Shown: piece by piece, positions 1-9,175 of the stretch
How the letters are laid out: every line of letters begins with the position of its first letter
Position numbering within the stretch: position 1 is the first letter of the stretch
Source: Gluconobacter kanchanaburiensis NBRC 103587
GTDB taxonomy: Bacteria > Pseudomonadota > Alphaproteobacteria > Acetobacterales > Acetobacteraceae
Direction: 5' to 3'
Length of the DNA: 64,000 nt
NCBI RefSeq assembly: GCF_007988905.1
Contig: NZ_BJVA01000009.1
Location: 1 to 64,000, forward strand
Notes under the pieces: model-generated
The model's database searches: none
Told to the model about the DNA's origin: nothing
What the model saw: only the letters and a program-made list of their open reading frames with translations
Translations under genes and position numbers: made by a program

Positions 1-827
1 GGCTCGAAGCCGTGCGGGTCTTCATGCGTTCCGCTGGAACCGTCCAAATTTTGTTCTCCATGTTGATCTCTGACCAAGTTGTGCCGCGCACTTCCCCTGA
101 ACGGGCAGCCGTCAGCGCTGTAAACATCACTGCCTTGGCAGCCAGTCCTTCTGATTTGGCCAGAGCTGCCATCACTCGCGGCATGTCTTTCCGATCGACT
201 GCTACCCGGTGCTCTACTTTCGTCACGTCTCCAGGGGATGGGAGAATATTGGCAAGGTGACCTCTCCACTGGGCCGGGTTCTCGCCTTCGCGCCATCCAT
301 ACGTCCGGGCATAATCGAGAATGCGCTCTACTCGGCTTCTGATGCGGCGAGCGGTCTCCGTCTTTTCTGATCATATCGGCCGTAAGATCGCGAGGATGTC
401 ATCAGTATCGATGGCGCTGATCAACTTTTGTCCGACCCGAGGGCAGGCGTGCTGGCGAAGCGAACTGCACCAGCACTCGGGAGTGTTCTTATCGGACCAT
501 CCTAGTGTTCGCTCATGAATGAACCGCTCGGCCACTTCGTCAAAGGTCAGGCCTTTCTCCCGCTGCCGAGTGGCTTCTTCCTCCTTGCCCTGGATGAGAG
601 GGTCTACGCCCTCCATAACCAGAAGACGAGCTTCCGTTGCCTTCTTTCGGGCGTCTGCAAGGCTCACGTCTCGAGCGGAGCCAATTCCCATTTCGCGTGC
701 TTTGCCGGTAACCGGGCTCTTGTAGCGTACCGACCAAGAGCGCGTGTTTCCCTTCACCGTCATCCAGAGATTGCCACCATCACCGGACTGTCAGGCATTA
801 AGGTTCGCGTCCTAGCCGGTTCACCAT
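1..827 (-). pseudogene. Degenerate tyrosine-recombinase (P4-type integrase) gene, cut by the window edge
   Basis: Reading the minus strand gives a P4/DUF4102-type integrase: an arm-binding segment (GDGGNLWMTVKG, then TRSWSVRYKSPVTGKAREMG), a core-binding segment, and the start of the catalytic domain with the box holding the first catalytic arginine (TALTAARSGEVRG). The frame is broken by an in-frame TGA at 371-373, where the family usually has Trp (LRPI-stop-SEKTETARR); translation resumes in the same frame down to base 1. A second in-frame TGA lies at 791-793, just before GDGGNLW, and the segment towards a possible ATG at 825-827 is not in one clean frame. The remaining catalytic residues (R..H..Y) would lie left of the window. 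I infer a dead integrase from an old genomic island. No tRNA or obvious attachment site is visible beside it. Confidence 0.85.
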
Positions 828-932
828 TTTCCTGTAAATTCTGAAAATACCATGCTTTCTCTGGCAGGGCAGGTTGTGGCGCGTGGCGCTCTGGCGGCGT
901 AGTGTGACGCGAGGAAACGATGATAAGGGAAA

Positions 933-1100
933 ATGCTGATGACGCGCGTTCGGATTGGGATAGCGCTTGGACTTCTGGCGGCGCTAGCGGCGTGCGGGCC
1001 GGATTATGGTGGGCAAGGATCGCGGCAGTTCCGCGGCGATGACTACGGAAATGTCGGCGCGGGCCAGAGCAGCTACGGTTATCAGGGCGGCCCGACCTGA
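933..1100 (+). CDS. Small lipoprotein, 55 aa
   Basis: An ATG preceded by AAGGG encodes 55 residues. The N-terminus is a typical lipoprotein signal: basic MLMTRVR, a hydrophobic stretch, and the lipobox LAAC at about residues 18-21. The mature part is short and rich in Gly, Gln, Tyr and Ser (GQGSRQF, GNVGAGQSSYGYQGG), like other tiny acetic-acid-bacterial lipoproteins. It is convergent with sucA, whose stop lies 23 bases further on. An alternative start is the second ATG at 939. The function is unknown; an envelope location is inferred from the lipobox. Confidence 0.65.
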   Translation: MLMTRVRIGIALGLLAALAACGPDYGGQGSRQFRGDDYGNVGAGQSSYGYQGGPT

Positions 1101-1122
1101 ATTTTCCTGCGCCGAGCGGAGT

Positions 1123-3792
1123 TCAGGACAGGGCGTCCTGAACCAGCTTTTCCTGCTGTGCGGCATGAGCGCCGGGAAGACCGGTCGCGGGTGAGGCTGC
1201 GCTCTCACGTCCCACATAATCGGGGCGCTGGATGTGATGACCGCAGCCGCGCAGAGCACGTTCGATGCGACGGTCTACGAAAATCCATGCGCCGTTATTT
1301 TGTGGCTCTTCCTGGCACCAGACGATCTGTTCCGCATCTGGATGGCGGGCAAGCTGTTCCATCAGGGCATGGTGCGGGAACGGATAGAGTTGTTCCATAC
1401 GAATGAGGGCGACGTCGTCACGGTTCTGGCGCACGCGTTCGGCGGCTAGGTCGTAATAGACCTTGCCAGTGCATAGAATGACTCGGCGTGCGCCTTCTTC
1501 CTTGGCCGGGTCCGCGATGACAGGTTGGAAACGGGTGTGCGGGCCCATCTCGTCCAGTGTGGATACCGTATCCTTGTTGCGGAGCAGGGATTTGGGCGTG
1601 AAAATGACCAGCGGCTTGCGGCAGCGGCGCGCGATCTGGCGGCGCAGGGCGTGGAAGTAGTTTGCGGGTGTCGTGATGTTGCACACGCGCATGTTGTTTT
1701 CGGCGCAGAGCTGAAGGATGCGCTCGGGGCGGGCGGAAGAATGTTCCGGGCCGCCGCCTTCATAGCCGTGCGGCAGAAGCAGGGTCAGGCCGGACGTCCG
1801 CAGCCACTTGGTTTCGCCTGAGGCGATGAACTGGTCGAGGATGATCTGTGCGCCGTTGGTGAAATCGCCGAACTGTGCTTCCCACAGAACCAGCGCTTCC
1901 GGATCCCCAAGGGAATAGCCGTATTCGAAGCCGAGAACGGCATATTCCGAGAGCGGTGAGTTCCAGATGTTTAGCGGCGCCTGATGGGGCGTGATATGGG
2001 TCAGGGGGGTGTCTTCGCGGCCTGTGTTCTGATCGAACAGCACGGCATGACGCTGGCTGAACGTGCCGCGGCGGCTGTCTTGCCCGGACAGGCGGACGGG
2101 GTGGCCATCCATGGACAGGGTGCCGAAAGCGAGGGCTTCCGCTGTGGCCCAGTCGAGCGGTCCGCCATCCGCCACCGCCTTGCCGCGCGCCGTGATTTGA
2201 CGGGCCAGACGAGGATGGACGGCCAGATCTTCCGGAATCGTGCCGATGGCGTCCCCGACATCGCGCAGGCGTTGAAGTGGTACGCCGGTCATGGGCTGGA
2301 TGCGGTCCTGCTCGTCCTGCAGGCGTGTCGGGTCTTCGGGGCCGTCGAGCCAGTCTGAGCTGTTGGGGCGATAGGTTTTGGATGTCTCGAACTGTTCTTC
2401 CAGACGGTTCTGGAAATGATTCCACATCTCCTCGACTTCGGCTTCGGTCATGATGCCGGCCTGAACCAGGTGCTGGGCGTAGAGGCTGCGTGTCGTGGGG
2501 CGGGACTGGATGGCGTGGACCATCGCGGGCTGCGTGAAGGCGGGTTCGTCGGCTTCGTTATGGCCGTGACGGCGATAGCAGACCACATCCAGCACGATGT
2601 CGGACTGGAAGGTGCGGCGCCATTCATGCGCCAGAAAGGCACAGCGGGAGACGGCTTCGGGATCGTCGCCATTGACGTGCAGGATCGGGGCCTGAACGGA
2701 TTTGGCGATGTCAGTGTTGTGGATGCCGGAATGGGCGTCGGACTGGACGGTGGTGAAGCCGATCTGGTTGTTGATGATGACGTGGACCGTGCCGCCCGTC
2801 CGGTAGCCTTCCAGCTTGGACAGGCTCAGGGTTTCGTACACGACGCCCTGACCGGCGAAGGCGGCGTCGCCGTGGACGAGAATGCCCAGATGGTGCTGGC
2901 GGTCGTGGTCCTTTTCGCGGTCCTGATCGGCGCGGACACGGCCGAGCACGACGGGGTCCACCGCTTCCAGATGAGAGGGGTTGGGCAGGAGCGAAATGCG
3001 GACAGTGTGGCCCGCATGTTCGAGCGTTGTGGCGGTGCCGAGATGGTATTTCACATCGCCTGAGCCCTGAACTGTGTCGGGCTTGAAGGCCGTGCCTGCG
3101 AATTCGCTGAAAATGGCGGCAAACGGCTTGCGCAGGATGTTGGCCATCACGTTCAGACGCCCGCGATGGGGCATGCCGAGTGAGACGGAACGCACGTCGT
3201 CCTGTGCGGCGGCATCAATCAGGGTACGCAGGGCGACGATGACGCTCTCGCCGCCTTCAAGGCCAAAACGGCGCATGCCCATGAAGCGCTTCTGGCAGAA
3301 CTGCTCGAAGGCTTCGGCGCGTGTGAGGGCGAGGAGGAGGCGCTTTTGGTCCAGCGCCGGGCCGGCTACCGGGCTTTCCAGGCGGTCAATCCACCACTGG
3401 CGCTGGGCGGGATCCTGAAGATGCATGAACTCAGCGGCTGTGGTGCCGCAATAGGCCCGGCGCAGACGGGCGATCAGGTCCCGGTCTGCTCCGGGAGGGT
3501 TCAGTTCTGCAATGTCAGGGACCGGTGCCAGGCCGAGCGGGTCCAGCTTTGCGACGGAATGTCCGCGGAGGCGATAAGCGAATTTCAGGCTCTCGGCGCC
3601 AGTTTCGGTAGCGGCATCAGTCTGGAGGGTCGTGTCCGGGCCGGGCAGCCGGTCTGAGCCGAGCGTTTCGAACAGGGACGCGAAGGCCGGGTCCACAGAA
3701 GCTGGGTCGTGCTGCCAACGTGTATGAAGCTCCGCCAGATACACGGTGTTTTCGCCGTTGATGGCGTCCCGGTCATCGCGATGGTCGCCCAT
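1123..3792 (-). CDS. sucA: 2-oxoglutarate dehydrogenase E1 component
   Basis: This is the thiamine-diphosphate E1 subunit that decarboxylates 2-oxoglutarate in the 2-oxoglutarate dehydrogenase complex. The protein has 889 residues, slightly short for the family (about 930). It has the N-terminal YLAELHTRWQHDP element, the GMPHRGRLNVM motif near residue 210 and the ThDP-site region GDAAFAGQGVVYE near residue 307, followed by NNQIGFTT. The ATG has a clear AGGAGAC ribosome site. No sucB (E2) or lpd gene is adjacent, unlike the usual sucAB operon. Gluconobacter is known for an incomplete TCA cycle lacking succinate dehydrogenase, so the complex probably serves biosynthesis. Family assignment is secure. 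Confidence 0.96.
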   Translation of the reverse strand: MGDHRDDRDAINGENTVYLAELHTRWQHDPASVDPAFASLFETLGSDRLPGPDTTLQTDAATETGAESLKFAYRLRGHSVAKLDPLGLAPVPDIAELNPPGADRDLIARLRRAYCGTTAAEFMHLQDPAQRQWWIDRLESPVAGPALDQKRLLLALTRAEAFEQFCQKRFMGMRRFGLEGGESVIVALRTLIDAAAQDDVRSVSLGMPHRGRLNVMANILRKPFAAIFSEFAGTAFKPDTVQGSGDVKYHLGTATTLEHAGHTVRISLLPNPSHLEAVDPVVLGRVRADQDREKDHDRQHHLGILVHGDAAFAGQGVVYETLSLSKLEGYRTGGTVHVIINNQIGFTTVQSDAHSGIHNTDIAKSVQAPILHVNGDDPEAVSRCAFLAHEWRRTFQSDIVLDVVCYRRHGHNEADEPAFTQPAMVHAIQSRPTTRSLYAQHLVQAGIMTEAEVEEMWNHFQNRLEEQFETSKTYRPNSSDWLDGPEDPTRLQDEQDRIQPMTGVPLQRLRDVGDAIGTIPEDLAVHPRLARQITARGKAVADGGPLDWATAEALAFGTLSMDGHPVRLSGQDSRRGTFSQRHAVLFDQNTGREDTPLTHITPHQAPLNIWNSPLSEYAVLGFEYGYSLGDPEALVLWEAQFGDFTNGAQIILDQFIASGETKWLRTSGLTLLLPHGYEGGGPEHSSARPERILQLCAENNMRVCNITTPANYFHALRRQIARRCRKPLVIFTPKSLLRNKDTVSTLDEMGPHTRFQPVIADPAKEEGARRVILCTGKVYYDLAAERVRQNRDDVALIRMEQLYPFPHHALMEQLARHPDAEQIVWCQEEPQNNGAWIFVDRRIERALRGCGHHIQRPDYVGRESAASPATGLPGAHAAQQEKLVQDALS

Positions 3793-3870
3793 GAACTCGT
3801 CTCCTGTATCCCCGGTGCCGGGTTCTGTCTTGTGGTCGCGTTTTGTGTCACCCGGGCAGCATCTGCCCGG

Positions 3871-4833
3871 TCAGAGACTGAACCCACGCTTCATGGCATC
3901 AATCCTGCGGGCGATGGACCGTTTGGCGACCGGTGTGTCTGTCTGGTCGAAGATATGGCAGGCACCGGGCACGATTTCCAGTTCCACGGCGACACCTTGA
4001 TGGATCAGGCGTTGCGCATAGGCGAGATCCTCGTCAAGAAACAGATCCAGCGCGCCTACGGACAGATAGACCGGGGGCAGGCGGGACAGGTCAGTGGCGC
4101 GGGAGGGGGCGGCATAGGGCGAGACGTCCGCCGAGCCGGCTGCTACGGGGTTGAGGAGGGCTGTCCACATGAAAGTGTTGCTGGTGCGGGTCCACAGGAA
4201 CTCGCCGCCCACGGGGGAGGCATCAGGCTGGCTCGTAACCGTCCGGTCGTCGAGCACGGGATAGACCAGGTTCTGGAACAGGATTTCCGGCCCCTCACGG
4301 TCCCGATTCAGCAGGGCAAGCCCGGCTGCAAGGCCACCCCCTGCGCTTTCGCCTGTCAGGCCGATGCGGGCGGGATCAATCCCGAGGGTGTCAGCGTTGC
4401 GCATGATCCAGCACAGAGTGGTATAGGCATCTTCGAGCGCCGCCGGGAAAGGGTGTTCCGGGGTCAGACGGTAATCCGGAGAGATGACCACGCAGTCTAG
4501 CTCCTGTGCGAACTGGCAGAGCTGGGTCGCGGTCAGTTCAGGCTGGCCCGCAAAATAGCCGCCGCCGTGAAGATGAAGGAGAACCGGTCGGGCAGCCGCA
4601 GAGGTTTTGCGGGGGCGGACTGTGAACAGGCGAATGGCGGGGGTATGGTCCGACTCCGGGATATTCAGCCGTTCGAGCGTGACGGGATAGTCCTCGGCCT
4701 GAAGAAAGGACTGCCCGGCCACTTGTTCGAGTCCGGCGCGAAACGCGGGCAGGGAGTCTGCCGACAGATCGACAGTGGGGATCTCTTCAAGGAGTGGGAG
4801 GAGTTCGGGGAGCACGAGGGGACGGGTCGTCAT
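3871..4833 (-). CDS. Alpha/beta hydrolase, hormone-sensitive-lipase-type esterase
   Basis: This is a probable cytoplasmic carboxylesterase. The oxyanion-hole motif HGGGYF is near residue 89, the nucleophile elbow GESAGG near residue 159, a candidate acid in the LDLFLDED segment near 266, and the catalytic His in GACHIFDQ near 290, a full HSL-family (bacterial family IV) layout. I chose the ATG at 4833 (MTTRPLVLPELLP), giving 320 residues, the usual size. A longer frame reaches 4953, but its first 40 residues do not look like the family and it has no ribosome site. The substrate is unknown. It is the upstream neighbour of sucA on the same strand, about 80 bases away. Confidence 0.85.
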   Translation of the reverse strand: MTTRPLVLPELLPLLEEIPTVDLSADSLPAFRAGLEQVAGQSFLQAEDYPVTLERLNIPESDHTPAIRLFTVRPRKTSAAARPVLLHLHGGGYFAGQPELTATQLCQFAQELDCVVISPDYRLTPEHPFPAALEDAYTTLCWIMRNADTLGIDPARIGLTGESAGGGLAAGLALLNRDREGPEILFQNLVYPVLDDRTVTSQPDASPVGGEFLWTRTSNTFMWTALLNPVAAGSADVSPYAAPSRATDLSRLPPVYLSVGALDLFLDEDLAYAQRLIHQGVAVELEIVPGACHIFDQTDTPVAKRSIARRIDAMKRGFSL

Positions 4834-5003
4834 TGCAGGACAGGCCTTCGCAAGGGAATTCAGTCTGGAGTCAGTGGTCAGACTGTATAAAGGCGAAAAT
4901 CTGTTCGCTCCGCCACAAAGCTGTCGCAACTTTTCAGTCTCCGGGCGCGTCATGTGCAGTGACCGGTCATGAGCTGGCCTTGGTCAAGATGGGAGTTCCG
5001 CAG

Positions 5004-5339
5004 ATGCGTGCTCTACTGTTTCTGGCGATGATAATAGGAAATCTGCTTGTCCTGACGGATCCTCTGGCCGCGTTTCCGGCTGCAGCAGAGGGTCCGCGCC
5101 GGGGTGAGATGTCTGTTCAAACGGTTCTGACGGATGGTGTCGGTCAGTCGGGCGTGGACCACCGGTTGCTGGAATGTCGGACTGACCCGCGTCTTCTTCA
5201 TACGGCGTGGAGCGGAAAGCTGCCGCTGTTTCCAGGGCCCCATGTCTGCACGGGTGGTGCAAACCGGTTGGGGGCAGGATATGTCCGCTATCTGGCGACA
5301 AGCCGGATGGTGAAGGCGCATAAGCCGCTTCGGGGGTAA
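5004..5339 (+). CDS. Small secreted protein of unknown function
   Basis: The start at 5004 is preceded by GGGAG at good spacing and gives 111 residues. The N-terminus is a strong signal peptide (MRALLFLAMIIGNLLVLTD, with likely cleavage around LAAFPAAAEG). The mature part contains two cysteines (LECRTDP and HVCTGG), perhaps a disulfide, and ends in a basic tail. I recognise no family. A start five codons upstream (4989) is possible. It is divergent from the esterase and precedes the 2OG oxygenase by 80 bases. Periplasmic or secreted location is inferred. Confidence 0.55.
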   Translation: MRALLFLAMIIGNLLVLTDPLAAFPAAAEGPRRGEMSVQTVLTDGVGQSGVDHRLLECRTDPRLLHTAWSGKLPLFPGPHVCTGGANRLGAGYVRYLATSRMVKAHKPLRG

Positions 5340-5419
5340 TATTCTTTCGTAAAAGGCAGATCTCACATGTGTGGAATAGGCCTTGTCGCCGACGTGGGCC
5401 GCGTCTAGCCTTCCGCTCC

Positions 5420-6058
5420 ATGAGCAGGATTTCCCTTGATTATGATGCGTTTGAGAGCACGCCCGTTGCGGAAAAACCGTTTCCGCATGTGGTGGTGCCG
5501 CATTTTATCGGCAACGATGATCTGAAAGCGGTTGTCTCCGATTTGCCGGCAATGAAATCCGGTGGCTCCTTTCCGCCGGAAGCGTTGAAGCTGACGCCGC
5601 GTGTCGCAGGCATGATTGCGGAGTTGCAGGGGCCGAAGCTTAAGGCGCTGGTTTCGGAGAAATTCGGGCTGGATCTGGCGGATGCGCCGACCATGCTGAC
5701 GATGCGTGGGCGCACGCGGGAAAAAGACGGTCGGATCCATCGGGATTCGGAGGCTAAGCTGGTCACGATCCTGCTGTATCTCAACCCTCGGGGTGAGGAC
5801 TGGGCGTCGCGTGATGGCTGTCTGCGGCTGCTAAACGGGCCGGATGATGTCGAAGATTTTGACGTTGAGGTGACGCCGGCAGAAGGGACGCTGCTGGTGT
5901 TCCCGAACGGTCCGGCGACCTGGCATGGGCACCGGCAGTTCGTGGGAACGCGGTATGCGATCCAGCTCAACTATATGGCGACGGGGCGCAAGGCCCGCTA
6001 CGAACTGCGGCGGCACCGTCTGTCGGCGCTGGTAAAGCGTCTGCCCTTTTCGGGCTGA
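5420..6058 (+). CDS. 2-oxoglutarate/Fe(II)-dependent oxygenase family protein
   Basis: The 212-residue protein (MSRISLDYDAFES start) shows the jelly-roll dioxygenase iron site: H107-x-D109 in IHRDSEAKLVTILLYLNP, the distal His near 169 in TWHGHRQF, and the 2-oxoglutarate-binding Arg in VGTRYAIQLNYM. The VTILLYLN and TLLVFPN segments are typical of the prolyl-hydroxylase-like 2OG-Fe(II) superfamily. The substrate is unknown; proteins of this subgroup often sit among surface-polysaccharide genes, but here asd follows 23 bases downstream. No good ribosome site is seen, so the start is less sure than the family. An upstream in-frame start at 5369 would add 17 residues. Confidence 0.75.
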   Translation: MSRISLDYDAFESTPVAEKPFPHVVVPHFIGNDDLKAVVSDLPAMKSGGSFPPEALKLTPRVAGMIAELQGPKLKALVSEKFGLDLADAPTMLTMRGRTREKDGRIHRDSEAKLVTILLYLNPRGEDWASRDGCLRLLNGPDDVEDFDVEVTPAEGTLLVFPNGPATWHGHRQFVGTRYAIQLNYMATGRKARYELRRHRLSALVKRLPFSG

Positions 6059-6081
6059 TTTTCAGGGAACGGGAAAAGATC

Positions 6082-7149
6082 ATGGGTTATCGGGTTGCGG
6101 TTGTTGGCGCCACGGGTGCGGTGGGGCGTGAACTGCTGCGAATTCTGGCGGAGCGGGAGTTTCCGGTTAAAGAGGTTGTGGCGCTGGCCTCGCCGCGGTC
6201 GGCTGGGCGCGAGATTTCTTTCGGGGACAAGACGGTCCTGAAGGTTCAGAACCTCGAGACGTTCGACTTCAAGGGCTGGGATATTGCGCTGTTCTCGCCG
6301 GGGGGCGCGATTTCGGCCGTTTATGCGCCCAAGGCTGCGGCTGCGGGTTGTGTGGTGATCGACAACACGTCGCATTTCCGCATGGAGCCGGGGATCCCCC
6401 TGATCGTGCCGGAAGTGAATGCTGCCGCTATCGGTAAAGCCAGCCGGGGCATCATCGCTAATCCGAATTGCTCCACCGCGCAGATGCTCGTTGCGCTCAA
6501 GCCGCTGCATGACCTGTTCCGGATCAAGCGGATCGTGGTCTCGACCTATCAGGCCGTTTCGGGGGCGGGCAAGGACGGAATGGACGAACTGTTCGCCCAG
6601 ACCAAGGGCACCTTCGTAAACGATCCGCCGACGGTCGCGCAGTTCACCAAGCAGATTGCCTTCAACGTTATTCCCCATATCGACCGTTTCATGGACGACG
6701 GTGCGACCAAGGAAGAATGGAAGATGGCCGTTGAAACTCGCAAGATCATGGACCCGGACATTAAGGTTCTGGCGACCTGCGTGCGCGTTCCGGTGTTCAT
6801 CGGGCATTCGGAAGCGATTAGCATCGAGTGCGAAAAGCCTGTCGATCTGAAGAAGGCACGCGAGGCGCTGCGCAAGGCGCCGGGCGTGATCCTGCGGGAC
6901 GAGCGTGAGGATGGTGGTTACGTCACGCCGATCGAATGTGTGGGCGAGGATGCGACTTATGTGTCTCGCCTGCGGATTGATCCGTCGGTCGAGAACGGTC
7001 TGGCGCTCTGGTGTGTGTCCGACAATCTGCGCAAGGGTGCGGCTCTCAATGCGGTCCAGATTGCGGAAAGCATCGTGGAGCAGGGCCTTTTGAAGGATGG
7101 GCAGCTTTTCCGCCGCAACGAAATCCCGGATGAAGACGAGGCTGAATGA
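6082..7149 (+). CDS. asd: Aspartate-semialdehyde dehydrogenase
   Basis: The enzyme makes L-aspartate 4-semialdehyde from aspartyl phosphate with NADPH, the branch point to lysine/DAP, threonine and methionine. The protein has 355 residues with the nucleotide-binding GATGAVGRELL motif at the N-terminus and the active-site Cys130 in NPNCSTAQM, plus YQAVSGAGKDGM. A GGGAA-type ribosome site lies just upstream. Its stop overlaps the murQ start by four bases (ATGA), so the two are co-translated. The grouping joins DAP supply with peptidoglycan recycling. Confidence 0.97.
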   Translation: MGYRVAVVGATGAVGRELLRILAEREFPVKEVVALASPRSAGREISFGDKTVLKVQNLETFDFKGWDIALFSPGGAISAVYAPKAAAAGCVVIDNTSHFRMEPGIPLIVPEVNAAAIGKASRGIIANPNCSTAQMLVALKPLHDLFRIKRIVVSTYQAVSGAGKDGMDELFAQTKGTFVNDPPTVAQFTKQIAFNVIPHIDRFMDDGATKEEWKMAVETRKIMDPDIKVLATCVRVPVFIGHSEAISIECEKPVDLKKAREALRKAPGVILRDEREDGGYVTPIECVGEDATYVSRLRIDPSVENGLALWCVSDNLRKGAALNAVQIAESIVEQGLLKDGQLFRRNEIPDEDEAE

Positions 7150-8033
7150 CGGCCTCACGCACGGAGACGGTTCTCGCGGCCAATGAAGATATTGAGCGCT
7201 TGCCGCTCGATGCCTTGCTGGGGCGGCTTCTGACGTCGCAGAAAGCGGCTCTGGATCGGGTGGGTGAAGCCTTGCCGTCCATCGAACGCGCCGTTGAGGC
7301 GGTGGTCCCCAGGCTTCAGGCCGGGGGGCGGTTAGTCTATGCGGGGGCCGGGACGTCGGGGCGAATCGGATTGCAGGATGGCGTGGAACTGACGCCGACC
7401 TTTGGTGTCGCGCCAGAAAAGCTGGTTCTGCTTCTGGCGGGTGGCGCCGGAGCGACGACGCAAGCAGCAGAAGGTGCGGAAGACCGGGAAGATCGGGCGC
7501 GGCTTGATCTGCTGGACCATCATCCGACCGAACATGATGTGGTGATCGGCGTCGCGGCCAGCGGCAACACGCCTTACACCTGTGCGGTTGTTCAGCTCGG
7601 ACGGGAAGTGGGAGCCCTGACGATTGGCGTGAGTGGCAATCCAGAGTCGCGTCTGTTGCGGGAAGCGGAGTTCGGGATCTGCATTCCGACCGGGGCTGAG
7701 GTTCTGGCGGGTTCGACACGGATGGCCGCCGGAACGGCGCAGAAAGTCACGCTGAACCTGTTTTCCACCGCGCTGATGACGCGTCTGGGGCATGTCTATC
7801 GTGGGCGCATGGTGGATATGCGCATCAGCAACGACAAGCTTCAGGTGCGCGCGGAACGTATGGTCATGGAACTGGCCGGAGGAACAGCCGAACAGGCGCG
7901 TGAGGCTCTGAAACTCGTGCAAGGAAACACGAAACGGGCCGTTCTGCTGCGGCACGGTGTGGCTCTGGCGGAGATCGAGCCGCTTCTGGAGCGGTGTCAG
8001 GGCAATCTGCATCTGGCGCTCGCCGGGCTTTGA
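7146..8033 (+). CDS. murQ: N-acetylmuramic acid 6-phosphate etherase
   Basis: MurQ cleaves the lactyl ether of MurNAc-6-phosphate to give GlcNAc-6-phosphate and D-lactate in the cytoplasm. The 295-residue protein has the SIS-domain sugar-phosphate site AGAGTSGRIG (about residues 66-75), the VAASGNTPY segment and the STRMAAGTAQK loop, all typical of MurQ. It starts inside the asd stop (ATGA overlap) and is followed by anmK, which makes its substrate from anhydro-MurNAc. This three-gene set is a peptidoglycan recycling unit. Confidence 0.96.
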   Translation: MTASRTETVLAANEDIERLPLDALLGRLLTSQKAALDRVGEALPSIERAVEAVVPRLQAGGRLVYAGAGTSGRIGLQDGVELTPTFGVAPEKLVLLLAGGAGATTQAAEGAEDREDRARLDLLDHHPTEHDVVIGVAASGNTPYTCAVVQLGREVGALTIGVSGNPESRLLREAEFGICIPTGAEVLAGSTRMAAGTAQKVTLNLFSTALMTRLGHVYRGRMVDMRISNDKLQVRAERMVMELAGGTAEQAREALKLVQGNTKRAVLLRHGVALAEIEPLLERCQGNLHLALAGL

Positions 8034-8062
8034 ACGCTGCGGCCAAAGCGAGCGCGACCGGA

Positions 8063-9148
8063 ATGGTCTGGGCGCTTGGACTGATGAGCGGGACGTCTCT
8101 GGACGGGGTGGATGCCGCTCTGATCGAAACGGATGGTGTGCGAATCGGGCGCGCCGGGCCGTCTTTGACGCTGCCCTACAGCCCGGAACTCCGCGCCAAA
8201 ACGCGAGCTCTACTGGATCGTGCGGTGGGTTTGGCGGAGGATGATCCCAACGTTTTGGCGATCGCCCGGGATCTGACATTGCAGCATGTGGAGGTGGTGC
8301 GTCTGCTGCGGGAGCAGGCACCGGATCTGGAGCCTGCGGCGATCGGGTTTCATGGTCAAACCATTCTGCATCAGCCTGAACGGGGCCGGAGTTGGCAGAT
8401 TGGGGAAGCGGGTCTGCTTCAGGATCTGTGTGGCGTGCCGGTCATTTCTGATTTCCGCTCGCGCGATCTGGAAAACGGCGGGGAGGGAGCCCCCCTTGTT
8501 CCGGTGTTTCATGCCGCCCTGCTTCAGCAGGAAAAGCGTTCCGTAGCCGTCCTCAACATCGGCGGAGTCGCCAATGTGACGGTTCTGGGGCCGCAGGACG
8601 AGTGCGGACAGCGTGGCGTCTGGGCCTGTGACACCGGGCCGGGCAATGCCCTGCTGGATGACTGGGTCCTGTGCCATACTGGCCAGCCGTGTGATTTTGG
8701 GGGTGCACTGGCACTCTCAGGAGCGGTTCACGCGGATATTCTGGAGAGGCTGCTTGCAATTCCCTATTTCGCGCGGCCCATGCCCAAATCGCTCGACCGG
8801 CTCAGTTTTCATCCTGAAGCCATGGCCTGTGTCCGGGGCCTGTCGGTGGAAGACGGGGCAGCGACGCTGGCGGCGTTTACCATCGAGTCCGTGGTGCGGA
8901 CGGTCTATCCCGTTCGGCCGGAAATGTGGTTTGTCGCGGGCGGAGGGCGTCATAACCCGGTACTGATGAACGGATTGAAGCGCCGTCTGGGAGCGGTGGC
9001 CTCCGTAGATGTACTAGGGTGGGACGGTGATGCTCTTGAAGCGCAGTGTTTTGGCCTTCTTGCCGTGCGCTGTCTGCATGGGCTGCCATCCTCCTGGCCG
9101 GGAACGACCGGGGTCAGGCAGCCTTGCATTGCGGGGAGAGCCGTCTAA
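8063..9148 (+). CDS. anmK: Anhydro-N-acetylmuramic acid kinase
   Basis: AnmK opens the 1,6-anhydro ring of anhydro-MurNAc and phosphorylates it with ATP, giving MurNAc-6-P for MurQ. The ATP-site signature LMSGTSLDGVDAAL is at the extreme N-terminus, followed by GFHGQTILH, the DFRSRD loop and ACDTGPGNALLDDW. I place the start at the ATG at 8063 (MVWALG), giving 361 residues, typical for the family. The frame is open back to 7994 inside murQ, and a TTG at 8030 overlapping the murQ stop is an alternative. The operon link with murQ supports the function. Confidence 0.94.
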   Translation: MVWALGLMSGTSLDGVDAALIETDGVRIGRAGPSLTLPYSPELRAKTRALLDRAVGLAEDDPNVLAIARDLTLQHVEVVRLLREQAPDLEPAAIGFHGQTILHQPERGRSWQIGEAGLLQDLCGVPVISDFRSRDLENGGEGAPLVPVFHAALLQQEKRSVAVLNIGGVANVTVLGPQDECGQRGVWACDTGPGNALLDDWVLCHTGQPCDFGGALALSGAVHADILERLLAIPYFARPMPKSLDRLSFHPEAMACVRGLSVEDGAATLAAFTIESVVRTVYPVRPEMWFVAGGGRHNPVLMNGLKRRLGAVASVDVLGWDGDALEAQCFGLLAVRCLHGLPSSWPGTTGVRQPCIAGRAV

Positions 9149-9175
9149 CGGTCCTCGCGCGGGTTTGAGGGTGAA

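Noticed and set aside
764-932. Search for a tRNA or attachment site next to the dead integrase
   Set aside because: No cloverleaf or direct repeat seen; the tRNA-Pro at 12.9 kb is too far away and not truncated.
5998-7719. 573-codon minus-strand frame opposite asd and murQ
   Set aside because: Covers two well-supported genes on the other strand, low-complexity Arg/Pro composition.
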